Source: Heracleum sosnowskyi
Lineage: Eukaryota; Streptophyta; Magnoliopsida; Apiales; Apiaceae
Assembly: GCA_030848705.1 (NCBI GenBank)
Contig: CM061243.1
Coordinates: forward strand, 103,228,436 to 103,292,435
Direction: 5' to 3'
Length of the DNA stretch: 64,000 bases
In this document: positions 33,801 through 45,914 of the stretch, piece after piece
Numbering within the stretch: position 1 is the stretch's first letter
Layout: each line of letters begins with the position of its first letter
Program-made: the position numbers and the translations under genes
The notes under the pieces: model-generated
The model's database searches: none
The model's input: the letters and a program-made list of their open reading frames with translations, nothing else
Told to the model about the DNA's origin: nothing

Positions 33801-35690
33801 CTGATTCTCGAGAAGTAATAGGGGTTCGCGACGATGCCGGATAATCTAGACAAAGTCAAAGAAAACGTACGATTAATCCCCTGGATAATCCACTTGCTCA
33901 ATGCTTAAACACGTAAGCGAAACACAACCAAGGCATTACTAGCTCGTTATAGGCTCATACTAAGTCCATGTTAATCGACAATTTCTTAAGTCGTAGGTTT
34001 AGTCCGAAATCGATCCTCGAATACAAGTTATACCTAATCATTTACAACATTGGTTTCTAAGTCATGTTCTTAGTGGTTTTCACTTGCGCGACCTCGACTA
34101 AAACATTTTTATAAAATCGAAACATAATCGTTTTAATACGAATCTTTTTCGTGAGCCTTCCTACCTGTCTCTAGTATTATTCCTCAAAATTTCACATTTT
34201 AATACGGCTCCGAAGTGGTCCAAATATATCCTCAAAGTTGCTGGACAGAGATGAGTCATTCTTCCGAACGGCGTTTACTAAAACTCACTTTTCTCCTAAA
34301 CCGTAAATCGTATAGACATGATCTTTATACCAAAACAAACCTTAAAACAAGACCTACATGTTCATGGTCAGTTCTGTTCAAAAATATTACCAGACCAGTT
34401 CGTAATTCTTGCTCAAAACTGCCCTAAATCAAATGGGTATTACGACGGCTATAATCGTAACGTTTTCCATTTTCAAAACACACCCAAATCAATACCAATC
34501 AATTCCAAACTCACCATCCACCTTATACACCCTCCACTCAGTCAAATCCTCCAGGAATAATCACAACAAAATTCATAACCCATCCTCTAAACTCAACCAA
34601 CAATTTATCTAATTACTTAATCATGCTTTTAACTCTACATAAACATCAAAACCATTTCGAAACTCATACAAACAAAAGGGGCAGAGGTTTTATACCTTCT
34701 CCAAGCTTGCTTGCTGCTATATACCTTATGTAACCTTAGATCCTTGCTTAATACAACCTTTGGAAGCTACAAACTCAATATCCAAAAACAAAACAAAACA
34801 CAAGTTACTATTCATCATCTTCTCCGACTGTTAATCACTGAAATCGAAGGGGTAAATCACAGGGTTGAGGTGATTGCTTACCATGGTTACGTCGGGCTTC
34901 TCGAGAGCTTCGATTTGAGTGGTAGAACGCCAAAAACGGACCACGGAATCTCGAGTTACGATCGTTTCTTTCTCTCCCATTTTTCTCCTCCCGAATTTTC
35001 TTCTTTCTTTTCTTTTCTTTTTGTCTTGATAATAATGATAAGGATGCTGATTTTTGTGTTTAAAAAGTGGTGAGTCATCACCTTTTGGTGAGTCACCGGG
35101 ACACGTGTCGCGCATGCACGCGTTTGGTTAAAGTAGCTTTACTAGTTCGTTTCTTTTCACATGGATGATCCAAATGTTGCATTTCTCGAATTAATCTTGT
35201 TACATGTTACTTCCATGTCTTTATTTAATCCTGTCATAATTTCAATCCTTAATCCATGATTCGTTCTCTTAATCGCTTAATCTCGTTATAAAGTATCAGC
35301 GGTTTCTAGTATCTTCGTTTCACTGTCTCAGTGGTTTTCGTTCTAAATTCTCAAATCAAATATAATAAAATTCCAAAATATTAAATCCTCAAATCCTTAA
35401 TTTAATATCTCATTTCTTGAATATAATAATATATAATTCACTGCCCGGTCAAATACTTCACCAAAATTAAATTTGGAATTTCTGAATTCCGATCGTCTTT
35501 GCATTCACTTATTTACTCCGTAGATTACTAATATGACTTCGGAATATCCACACTACGTCTCGTACATAGGTGGCATGAAAAACTTTGTTAAATCTCAAAA
35601 TCACTATTCATCCACCAAATTCACTATTCACTGATGCACTTAATCATAATAAGAAAAGTTTTAATTCTACCAAAAATTCAGGTTATTACA
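30867..35690 (-). repeat. 5' LTR (element orientation) of the gypsy-type element
   Basis: Same length (4824 bp) and almost the same sequence as 21785-26608, at a constant offset of 9082 bases. It should carry the promoter of the element. It includes the minisatellite at 32592-33117. Confidence 0.95.
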
Positions 35691-38600
35691 ATATGTAACA
35701 TTCAAACAGCTTCTGAATCGGGATACACACGGTTTAGTTGAATGTCCCCTAGACCATCTTCTTGTGCGCCACACCACAAAAGACAGAGTATAACCACCAC
35801 AAATATCACCAAAGACAAAATATACAAACATGCTTCTATCATATATGATTCCATGCTTTTTTTTTTTTTTTTGTGTTTTGCATTCTGTTTTTGAGCCCTT
35901 TTTATAATGATGTAGTGTAGGAGCTATAGCTTGCATTAAGAAGACATATACTAGGGAGGAAGTCAATGTCTATTGTTTTTAGAACGATCGTGATTTCAAT
36001 TTAATTTTTATTGTTTTTTGAACGATTGTGATTTCAATTTAATTTTTATTGTTTTTAGAACGGTTATGATTTCATGGCTAAAAGCATCAACACTACTTCA
36101 ACAATTAGCAATACTGGAACCATTCTGTTTTCTATTTCTTTTTGTGTTTTGCATTAGGCTTTTGAAGCATTTTATAATGACAAAGTGTAGGAGTTATAGC
36201 TAAGCTTGCATTGCATTAAGAAGAACTATACTATTTTTAGAACGACCCATTGACTTCTTCTCTAAAAAAAGACCGTGAATTCAATTTTATATTTAATTAC
36301 AATATTACTTCTTTAAGTTCTATATTATATAGATTATGATTAAAATATTTTACTTACAAGCCACCACTTCGTATGATTATATAGAATACCATATGTAACA
36401 TTCAAACAGCTTCTGAATCGGGATAAACACGGTTGAGTTGAATGTCCCCTAGACCATCTTCTTGTGCGCCACACCACAAGAGACAGAGTATAACCACCGC
36501 AAATATCACCAAAGGCAAAATATACAAACATGCTTCTATCATATATGATTCCATGCTTTATTTTTGTATGTGTGTTTTGCATTCTATTTTTGAGCCCTTT
36601 TTATAATGATGTAGTTTAGGAGCTATAGCTTGCATTAAGAAGACATATACTAGGGAGGAAGTCAATGTCTATTGTTTTTAGAACGATTGTGATTTCGAAT
36701 TAATATTTATTGTTTTTAGAACGATTATGATTTCATGGCTAAAAGCATCAACACTACTTCAACAATTAGCAATACTGGAACCATTCTGTTTTTTATTTCT
36801 CTTTGTGTTTTGCATTATGCTTTTGAAGCATTTTATAATGACATAGTGTAGGAGCTATAGCTAAGCTTGCATTGCATTAAGAAGACTTATACTATTTTTA
36901 GAACGACCCATTGACTTCTTCTCTAAAAAAAGACCGTGAATTCAATTTTATATTTAATTACAATATTACTTCTTTAAGTTCTATGTTATATAGATTATGA
37001 TTAAAATATTTTACTTACAAGCCACCACTTTGTATGATTATATAGAATACCATATGTAACATTCAAACAGCTTCTGAATCGGGATACACACGATTTAGTT
37101 GAATGTCCCCTAGACCATCTTCTTGTGCGCCACACCACAAAAGACAGAGTATAACCACCACAAATATCACCAAAGACAAAATATACAAACATGCTTCTAT
37201 CATATTTGATTCCATGCTTTATTTTTTTTTGTGTGTTTTGCATTCTGTTTTTGAGCCCTTTTTATAATGATGTAGTGTAGGAGCTATAGCTTGCATTAAG
37301 AAGACATATACTAGGGAGGAAGTCAATGTCTATTGTTTTTAGAACGATTGTGATTTCAATTTAATTTTTATTGTTTTTAGAACGGTTATGATTTCATGGC
37401 TAAAAGCATCAACACTACTTCAACAATTAGCAATACTGGAACCATTCTGTTTGCTATTTCTTTTTGTGTTTTGCATTATGCTTTTGAAGCATTTTATAAT
37501 GACATAGTGTAGGAGCTATAGCTAAGCTTGCATTGCATTAAGAAGAACTATACTATTTTTAGAACGACCCATTGACTTCTTCTCTAAAAAAAGTCCGTGA
37601 ATTCAATTTTATATTTAATTACAATATTACTTCTTTAAGTTCTATATTATATAGATTATCATTTAAATATTTTACTTACAAGCCACCACTTCGTATGATT
37701 ATATAGAATACCATATGTAACATTCAAACAGCTTCTGAATCGGGATAAACACGGTTGAGTTGAATGTCCCCTAGACCATCTTCTTGTGCGCCACACCACA
37801 AGAGACAGAGTATAACCACCGCAAATATCACCAAAGGCAAAATATACAAACATGCTTCTATCATATATGATTCCATGCTTTATTTTTGTGTGTGTGTTTT
37901 GCATTCTATTTTTGAGCCCTTTTTTATAATGATGTAGTTTAGGAGCTATAGCTTGCATTAAGAAGACATATACTAGGGAGGAAGTCAATGTCTATTGTTT
38001 TTAGAACGATTGTGATTTTAAATTAATATTTATCGTTTTTAGAACGATTATGATTTCATGGCTAAAAGCATCAACACTACTTCAACAATTAGCAATACTG
38101 GAACCATTCTGTTTTCTCTTTCTCTTTGTTTTTTGCATTCTGCTTTTGAAGCATTTTATAATGACATAGTGTAGGAGTTATAGCTAAGCTTGCATTGCAT
38201 TAAGAAGACTTATACTATTTTTAGAACGACCCATTGACTTCTTCTCTAAAAAAAGGCTGTGAATTCAATTTTATATTTAATTACAATATTACTTCTTTAA
38301 GTTCTATATTATATAGATTATGATTAAAATATTTTACTTACAAGCCACCACTTCGTATGATTATATAGAATACCATATGTAACATTCAAACAACTTCTGA
38401 ATCGGGATACACACGATTGAGTTGAATGTCCCCAAGACCATCTTCTTGTGCGCCACACCACAAGAGACAGAGTATAACCACCGCAAATATTACCAAAGAC
38501 AAAATATACAAACATGCTTCTATCATATATGATTCCATGTTTTTTTTTTTTTTGTGTTTTGCATTCTGTTTTTGAGCCTTTTTTATAATTATGTAGTGTA

Positions 38601-41250
38601 GGAGCTATAGCTTGCATTAAGAAGACATATACTAGGGAGGAAGTCAATGTCTATTGTTTTTAGAACGATTGGGATTTCAATTTAATATTTATTGTTTTTA
38701 GAACGATTATGATTTCATGGCTAAAAGCATTAACACTACTGCAACAATTAGCAATACTGGAACCATTCTGTTTTCTCTTTCTTTTTGTGTTTTGCATTGT
38801 GCTTTTGAAGCATTTTATAATGACATAGTGTATGAGCTATAACTAAGCTTGCATTGCATTAAGAAGACCTATACTATATTTAGAAGGACCCCTTGACTTC
38901 TTCTCTAAAAAAAGACAGTGAATTCAATTTTATATTTAATTACAATATTACTTATTTAAGTTCTATATTATACAGATTATGATTAAACTATTTTACTTAC
39001 AAGCCACCACTTCGTATGATTATATAGAATACCATATGTAACATTCAAACAGCTTCTGAATCGGGATACACACGGTTGAGTTGAATGTCCCCTAGACCAT
39101 TTCTTGTGCGCCACACCACAAGAGACAGAGTATAACCACCGCAAATATCACCAAAGGCAAAATATACAAACATGCTTCTATCATATATGATTCCACACTT
39201 TAATTTTTTTTGTGTTTTGCATTCTGTTTTTTAGCCCTTTTTATAATGATGTAGTGTAGGAGCTATAGCTTGCATTAAGAAGACATATACTAGGGAGGAA
39301 GTCAATGTCTGTTGTTTTTAGAACGATTGTGATTTCAATTTAATATTTATTGTTTTTAGAACGATTATGATTTCATTGCTAAAAGCATCAACACTACTTC
39401 AACAATTAGCAATACTGGAACCATTCTGTTTTCTATTTCTCTTTGTGTTTTGCATTATGCTTTTGAAACATTTTATAATGACATAGTGTAGGAGCTATAA
39501 CTAAGCTTGCATTGCATTAAGAAGACTTATACTATTTTTAGAACGACCCATTGACTTCTTCTCTAAAAAAAGACCGTGAATTCAATTTTATATTTAATTA
39601 CAATATTACTTCTTTAAGTTCTATGTTATATAGATTATGATTAAAATATTTTACTTACAAGCCACCACTTCGTATGATTATATAGAATACCATATGTAAC
39701 ATTCAAACAGCTTCTTAATCGGGATACACACGATTGAGTTGAATGTCCCCTAGACCATCTTCTTGTGCGCCACACCACAAGAGACAGAGTCTAACCACCG
39801 CAAATATCACCAAAGACAAAATATACAAACATGCTTCTATCATATATGATTCCATGCTTTATTTTTTTGTGTGTGTTTTGCATTCTGTTTTTTAGCCTTT
39901 TTTATAATGATGTAGTGTAGGAGCTATAGCTTGCATTAAGAAGACATATACTAGGGAGGAAGTCAATGTCTATTGTTTTTAGAACGATTGTGATTTCAAT
40001 TTAATATGTATTGTTTTTAGAACGATTATGATTTCATGGCTAAAAGCATCAACACTACTGCAACAATTACCAATACTGGAACCATTCTGTTTTCTCTTTC
40101 TTTTTGTGTTTTGCATTCTGCTTTTGAAGCATTTTATAATGACATAGTGTAGGAGCTATAGCTAAGCTTGCATTGCATTAAGAAGACCTATACTATTTTT
40201 AGAACGACCCCTTGACTTCTTCTCTCAAAAAAGACCATCAATTCAATTTTATATTTAATTACAGTATTACTTCTTTAAGTTCTATATTATATATATTATG
40301 ATTAAAATATTTTACTTACAAGCCACCACTTCGTATGATTGTATAGAATACCATATGTAACATTCAAACAGCTTCTGAATCGGGATAAACACGGTTGAGT
40401 TGAATGTCCCCTAGACCATCTTCTTGTGCGCCACACCACAAGAGACAGAGTATAACCACCGCAAATATCACCAAAGGCAAAATATACAAACATGCTTCTA
40501 TCATATATGATTCCATGCTTTATTTTTGTGTGTGTGTTTTGCATTCTATTTTTGAGCCCTTTTTTATAATGATGTAGTTTAGGAGCTATAGCTTGCATTA
40601 AGAAGACATATACTAGGGAGGAAGTCAATGTCTATTATTTTTAGAACGATTGTGATTTTAAATTAATATTTATTGTTTTTAGAACGATTATGATTTCATG
40701 GCTAAAAGCATCAACACTACTTCAACAATTAGCAATACTGGAACCATTCTGTTTTCTCTTTCTCTTTGTGTTTTGCATTCTGCTTATGAAGCATTTTATA
40801 ATGACATAGTGTAGGAGTTATAGCTAAGCTTGCATTTCATTAAGAAGACTTAAACTATTTTTAGAACGACCCATTGACTTCTTCTCTAAAAAAATACTGT
40901 GAATTCAATTTTATATTTAATTACAATATTACTTCTTTAAGTTCTATATTATATAGATTATGATTAAAATATTTTACTTACAAGCCACCACTTCGTATGA
41001 TTATATAGAATACCATATGTAACATTCAAACAGCTTCTGAATCGGGATACACACGATTGAGTTGAATGTCCCCAAGACCATCTTCTTGTGCGCCACACCA
41101 CAAGAGACAGAGTATAACCACCGCAAATATTACCAAAGACAAAATATACAAACATGCTTCTATCATATATGATTCCATGCTTTATTTTTTTTTTTGTGTT
41201 TTGCATTCTGTTTTTGAGCCTTTTTTATAATGATGTAGTGTAGGAGCTAT
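35691..41250. repeat. Tandem array of 660-bp units, middle block
   Basis: Continues the array after target duplication ATATG. Landmark ACTTACAAGCCACC recurs at about 36352, 37013, 37674, 38336, 38997, 39656, 40316 and 40978 (spacing 659-662). The first, interrupted unit is about 40 bases longer because the TTTTTAGAACGATTGTGATT sub-repeat is present three times (35975-36065). Units 37674 and 38336 are near copies of units 40316 and 40978. Confidence 0.95.
36340..36582 (-). other. Conserved 80-codon frame of the tandem unit (representative copy)
   Basis: Most units keep one minus-strand frame open, ending in the motif KWWLVSKIF and containing FGDICGGYTLSLVVWRTRRW. Other copies are at 19099-19290, 19758-19991, 35667-35966, 37001-37243, 37659-37988, 38324-38647, 40302-40628, 40964-41206, 43948-44190, 44609-44800 and 45267-45512. 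The end overlaps a sequence CTTGTAAGTAAAAT that looks like a plant 5' splice site, so the unit may derive from a gene exon. I do not recognise the protein. Recent homogenisation alone could keep the frame open. Confidence 0.3.
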
Positions 41251-42608
41251 TGAAAGGCATATGCTATAGCCTATTTGTAATTCGAGGATTCTACTCAACT
41301 TAAACCAGAATGTAATAAGTAAATATTAGAGTAAAGGTCACAGGAATCTCAGAGAGTTTTATCTGTCAAGAGAATGGAGTATTAAAGTCATCTACAGACT
41401 TGAAGTTATTCTACATTGAAAGAAGTTCAATTTATTGTTCCAGCCTCAGTGAAGTATTCAAGAAAGTGGATTTACTACAGTGACAGAGATTTCCAGTTGG
41501 TGACAGAAGAAGTACAGGATACAGAGTTTAATCAGAGCTAAAGAAAAGAAGCCACAGCTTTAAATGTTTTAAAGATGAAGAATTATCATTGAAGTCAGTT
41601 ATTCATGAAACCAGACAGTGCATCGAATGACGACATCAATCAGTGGAATTAAAATCATCTATATTCAGTGGTTTTCAGAAGATAGAGGAATGCAAGGAAT
41701 TTAAGTTATCTTCTTTAAATTTATTAATTAAATTTAATTAATAAATTAATTCTATCAGAATTAATTTATTAATTAAATTAATTAAGTTAGTTGCTTAAAT
41801 TATTTATTAATTTAATTCTATAGAAGAATTAATTTAATCTAGAATTTAATCTAACTAAATTCAATTAAAAGAATTTAACTTAAGTACTAGTATGACCTGG
41901 TTTTTTAAATATCAAAAACTCGGTATGACCATGTATTGTTAACAGGTCATACCAAATTTTAATCAGGTCATACAAGTCATGTGTCAGGTTCTACCGAGTG
42001 TGGCAGGTCATACAATGTGCTTTTCAAGGTTCTACCTAATTAAATGAAAAGTGTGTGCAGGTCATACCGGTTTTGTTTCTGAGGTCATACAAGGCAAATG
42101 CTTTGTGTTAACCGTAGGCTGTGCAGAAACAATGAAAAGGGACTTGAATTATCAAAAACACACAGCAGCCATTTTCTCTCTCAAGCAAGAACGAAGAAGA
42201 AATTTGATCCCATTTCTTCTCAAGCAATTAATTCTAGTTTGTATTGTTAAATCCAAACCACTAGAAGTTGATTACTTGTATTGCTTTGATTAACTAGCGG
42301 ATTTTTATCCCTAGAATTTATCTCGAACTTGCTTTTAGCATTCGATCTTTTTATTACAAATATTAGAAAAGTTCATGTCGAATTTATTCTAAATTTGTAT
42401 TAATTAGTTTGAGATAAATACTTTGTAATCCTTATTGTATTTGCAACACCCTTCAAGTTTAATATAATTTATATTTAACTTGAATCTTGTTTCATTTATA
42501 TTCCGCATTAATTTGTTCTAAATTGTTAAATTATTCAAAGAACAAATTTCGATAAAACGGTATAGTTTGTATTCAACCCCCCTTCTACAAACTTATCAGG
42601 ACCTAACA
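41251..42608 (+). repeat. LTR of truncated copia copy (1358 bp)
   Basis: Begins TGAAAGGCATATG directly after array sequence and ends GGACCTAACA. It matches the LTR at 8714-10106 in reverse complement. It includes palindromic TTAATTAA runs at 41715-41850 and the GGTCATACC motif cluster at 41885-42100. Confidence 0.93.
41885..42100. repeat. GGTCATACC motif cluster in truncated copy LTR
   Basis: Copies of AGGTCATACCG, TATGACC and the variant AGGTTCTACC occur about nine times in both orientations, at the same place in the LTR as 9230-9470. Confidence 0.85.
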
Positions 42609-42610
42609 AT

Positions 42611-42623
42611 TGGTATCAGAGCC
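42611..42623 (+). other. Primer-binding site of truncated copia copy
   Basis: TGGTATCAGAGCC two bases after the LTR end, a perfect match to the usual plant initiator-methionine tRNA primer site. Confidence 0.92.
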
Positions 42624-42714
42624 TTTTGATTGATATACAAATCAAAGATCCAATTGTTTTGAGATTTTTCTTTTAAACTCTGATTTTTTATCTTATTCCT
42701 AAAAATCTCAAAAG

Positions 42715-43788
42715 ATGTCTACTACACAGAAAGTGGGTACAGTCAAAATCCCAATGTTCAGCAAGGAGCATTATCCAATGTGGAAGAAGAAAATGCTCCT
42801 ATTTCTTAAGGTTGCAAATCCTAAATACATTGATGTGATGAAGAGTGGTCCCAAAATCCCTATGATTATTGAGGAAGAGCTAAAAGTGGATAACATTGTT
42901 ACTAGGGCTGCTAGGATGTATCCTAAGGATCCCAAGGATTTCACTCCTGGTGAAAAAGAGGATGTTACCTTGGATTCCTGTCTTCAGTTGATCCTTATTG
43001 ATAGTCTTGATCCTATCATGCATAATCATGTCCTAAATTGTGACACTGCCAAACACATTTGGGATACCATAGAGATAATCAATGAGGGGACAGAGGAAGT
43101 TAGGGAGAATATGCTGGAAATTCTCACCTCACAATATGAGCATTTCAGATCAAACCCTGGTGAAGGTATCTCTCAGGTTTTTGAGAGATACAACAAATTA
43201 ATCAATGATCTGAATCTCAATGGGAAGCACTACACCAACAAGGAGATTAACAAGAAGTTCCTTCTTACACTTCCACCTCATTTGGAGCACAAAATATCTG
43301 CCATTAGAGAAGCAAGAGATATGAATGAGATTGCTTTGGAGAGATTGTATGGTGTGCTGAAGACCTATGAGCTGGAGCAGATTCAACAAAGGGAGCTGTA
43401 TGGAACTGGGAAGATTGTTGGTACCTCTACTACATTGGCTGCTGAAGTCCCACAGAGACTGGAAGTGAAGGCTGTTCAACCTTCCAGTTCTAACATGAAT
43501 GTTATTGATGCTGAATATGGATTAACATCCATTGATCAATCTGGGGGTGACTTCTATTCTTTAGAAGAACTTGATCAGCTGGAGGATGGTGATTTGGCTT
43601 TGATAGTCAGGAAGTTTGGGAAGTTTAGATTCAAGAGGAATCCCAATCTTAAGTTCAGACCCAGATTTCAGAGAGGTGGATCTTCCTCTTCAAGTGGCAC
43701 AAGGGGTGGCTACAAAACTGGAACTGTGGAAAGGAGCACAATCAGATGCTACAATTGCAATGAGTTGGGTCACTTTGCTACTGAATGA
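42715..43788 (+). pseudogene. gag: Ty1-copia gag, truncated at the zinc knuckle
   Basis: ATG at 42715 gives 357 codons. Residues 1-90 form the DUF4219-like start (KIPMFSKEHYPMWKKKMLLF). Residues about 95-230 form the UBN2-type capsid region (LILIDSLDPIMHNHVL; FRSNPGEGISQVFERYNKLI; KFLLTLPPHLEHKI). A Gly/Ser/Arg-rich stretch near 315-340 leads to the zinc knuckle CYNCNELGHFATE, which lacks its last cysteine because array sequence supplies the stop TGA. Gag packages element RNA in cytoplasmic particles. The frame is otherwise clean and shows what was deleted in the copy at 7193-8612. Confidence 0.92.
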
Positions 43789-45914
43789 CATAGTGTAGGA
43801 GCTATAACTAAGCTTGCATTGCATTAAAAAGACTTATACTATTTTTAGAACGACCCATTGACTTCTTCTCTAAAAAAAGACCGTGAATTCAATTTTATAT
43901 TTAATTACAATATTACTTCTTTAAGTTCTATGTTATATAGATTATGATTAAAATATTTTACTTACAAGCCACCACTTCGTATGATTATATAGAATACCAT
44001 ATGTAACATTCAAACAGCTTCTTAATCGGGATACACACGATTGAGTTGAATGTCCCCTAGACCATCTTCTTGTGCGCCACACCACAAGAGACAGAGTATA
44101 ACCACCGCAAATATCACCAAAGACAAAATATACAAACATGCTTCTATCATATATGATTCCATGCTTTATTTTTTTGTGTGTGTTTTGCATTCTGTTTTTT
44201 AGCCTTTTTTATAATGATGTAGTGTAGGAGCTATAGCTTGCATTAAGAAGACATATACTAGGGAGGAAGTCAATGTCTATTGTTTTTAGAACGATTGTGA
44301 TTTCAATTTAATATGTATTGTTTTTAGAACGATTATGATTTCATGGCTAAAAGCATCAACACTACTGCAACAATTACCAATACTGGAACCATTCTGTTTT
44401 CTCTTTCTTTTTGTGTTTTGCATTCTGCTTTTGAAGCATTTTATAATGACATAGTGTAGGAGCTATAGCTAAGCTTGCATTGCATTAAGAAGACCTATAC
44501 TATTTTTAGAACGACCCCTTGACTTCTTCTCTCAAAAAAGACCATCAATTCAATTTTATATTTAATTACAGTATTACTTCTTTAAGTTCTATATTATATA
44601 TATTATGATTAAAATATTTTACTTACAAGCCACCACTTCGTATGATTGTATAGAATACCATATGTAACATTCAAACAGCTTCTGAATCGGGATACACACG
44701 GTTGAGTTGAATGTCCCTTAGACCATCTTCTTGTGCGCCACACCACAAGAGACAGAGTATAACCACCGCAAATATCACCAAAGGCAAAATATACAAACAT
44801 GCTTCTATCATATATGATTCCATGCTTTAGTGTTCAGTGTGTGTTTTGCATTCTGTTTTTGAGCCCTTTTTATAATGATGTAGTGTAGGAGCTATACCTT
44901 GCATTAAGAAGACATATACTAGGGAGGAAGTCAATGTCTATTGTTTTTAGAACGATTGTGATTTCAATTTAATTTTTATTGTTTTTAGAACCGTTATGAT
45001 TCCATGGCTAAAAGCATCAACACTACTTCAACAATTAGCAATAATGGAACCATTATGTTTTCTATTTCTTTTTGTGTTTTGCATTATGCTTTTGAAGCAT
45101 TTTATAATGACATAGTGTAGGAGCTATAGCTAAGCTTGCATTGCATTAAGAAGAACTATACTATTTTTAGAACGACCCATTGACTTCTTCTCTAAAAAAA
45201 GTCCGTGAATTCAATTTTATATTTAATTACAATATTACTTCTTTAAGTTCTATATTATATAGATTATCATTTAAATATTTTACTTACAAGCCACCACTTC
45301 GTATGATTATATAGAATACCATATGTAACATTCAAACAGCTTCTGAATCGGGATACACACGGTTGAGTTGAATGTCCCCAAGACCATCTTCTTGTGCGCC
45401 ACACCACAAGAGACAGAGTATAACCACCGCAAACATCACCAAAGACAAAATATACAAACATGCTTCTATCATATATGATTCCATGCTTTATTTTTTTGTG
45501 TGTGTTTTGCATTCTGTTTTTTAGCCTTTTTATAATGATGTAGTGTAGGAGCTATAACTTGCATTAAGAAGACATATACTAGGGATGAAGTCAATGTCTA
45601 TTGTTTTTAGAACGATTGTGATTTCAATTTAATATTTATTATTTTTAGAATGATTATGATTTCATGGCTAAAAGCATCAACACTACTGCAACAATTAGCA
45701 ATACTGGAACCATTATGTTTTCTCTTTCTTTTTGTGTTTTGCATTCTGCTTTTGAAGCATTTTATAATGACATAGTGTAGGAGCTATAGCTAAGCTTGCA
45801 TTGCATTAATAAGACCTATACTATTTTTAGAACGACCCCTTGACTTCTTCTCTCAAAAAATACCGTGAATTCAATTTTATATTTAATTACAGTATTACTT
45901 CTTTAAGTTCTATG
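43788..45914. repeat. Tandem array of 660-bp units, right block and array end
   Basis: Starts in mid-unit after the copia fragment. Landmarks are at about 43962, 44623 and 45284. The array ends near 45914 where TTAAGTTCTATG passes into unrelated AT-rich DNA. Unit 43962 closely matches unit 39656, and the start of unit 44623 matches unit 40316 (both read GATTGTATAGAATACC). Confidence 0.94.

Larger units (their letters stand above)
21785..35690 (-). mobile_element. Non-autonomous Ty3-gypsy derivative with 4.8-kb LTRs (LARD-like)
   Basis: Two direct copies of 4824 bp (21785-26608 and 30867-35690) enclose 4258 bp. The flanks carry a perfect 5-base target duplication ATATG (21780-21784 and 35691-35695), and the ends are TG/CA. 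A primer site (30852-30862) and polypurine tract (26609-26621) place it on the minus strand. The inside has only broken gypsy pol. The copies differ by roughly a dozen bases that I could spot (for example 22486 against 31568 and 24735 against 33817), so insertion is recent. Very long LTRs around a non-coding core resemble the LARD class described in grasses. Confidence 0.93.
41251..43787 (+). mobile_element. Truncated copia element of family A inside the array
   Basis: A plus-strand 5' LTR (41251-42608), primer site and gag up to the zinc knuckle, then an abrupt return to tandem-array sequence at 43788. Everything from late gag to the 3' LTR is gone. The array is also missing the part of the unit between AGGAGCTAT and AATGACATAG, so the right join is a deletion, probably through the short homology AATG. 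No target duplication can be expected at this join. Confidence 0.92.
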
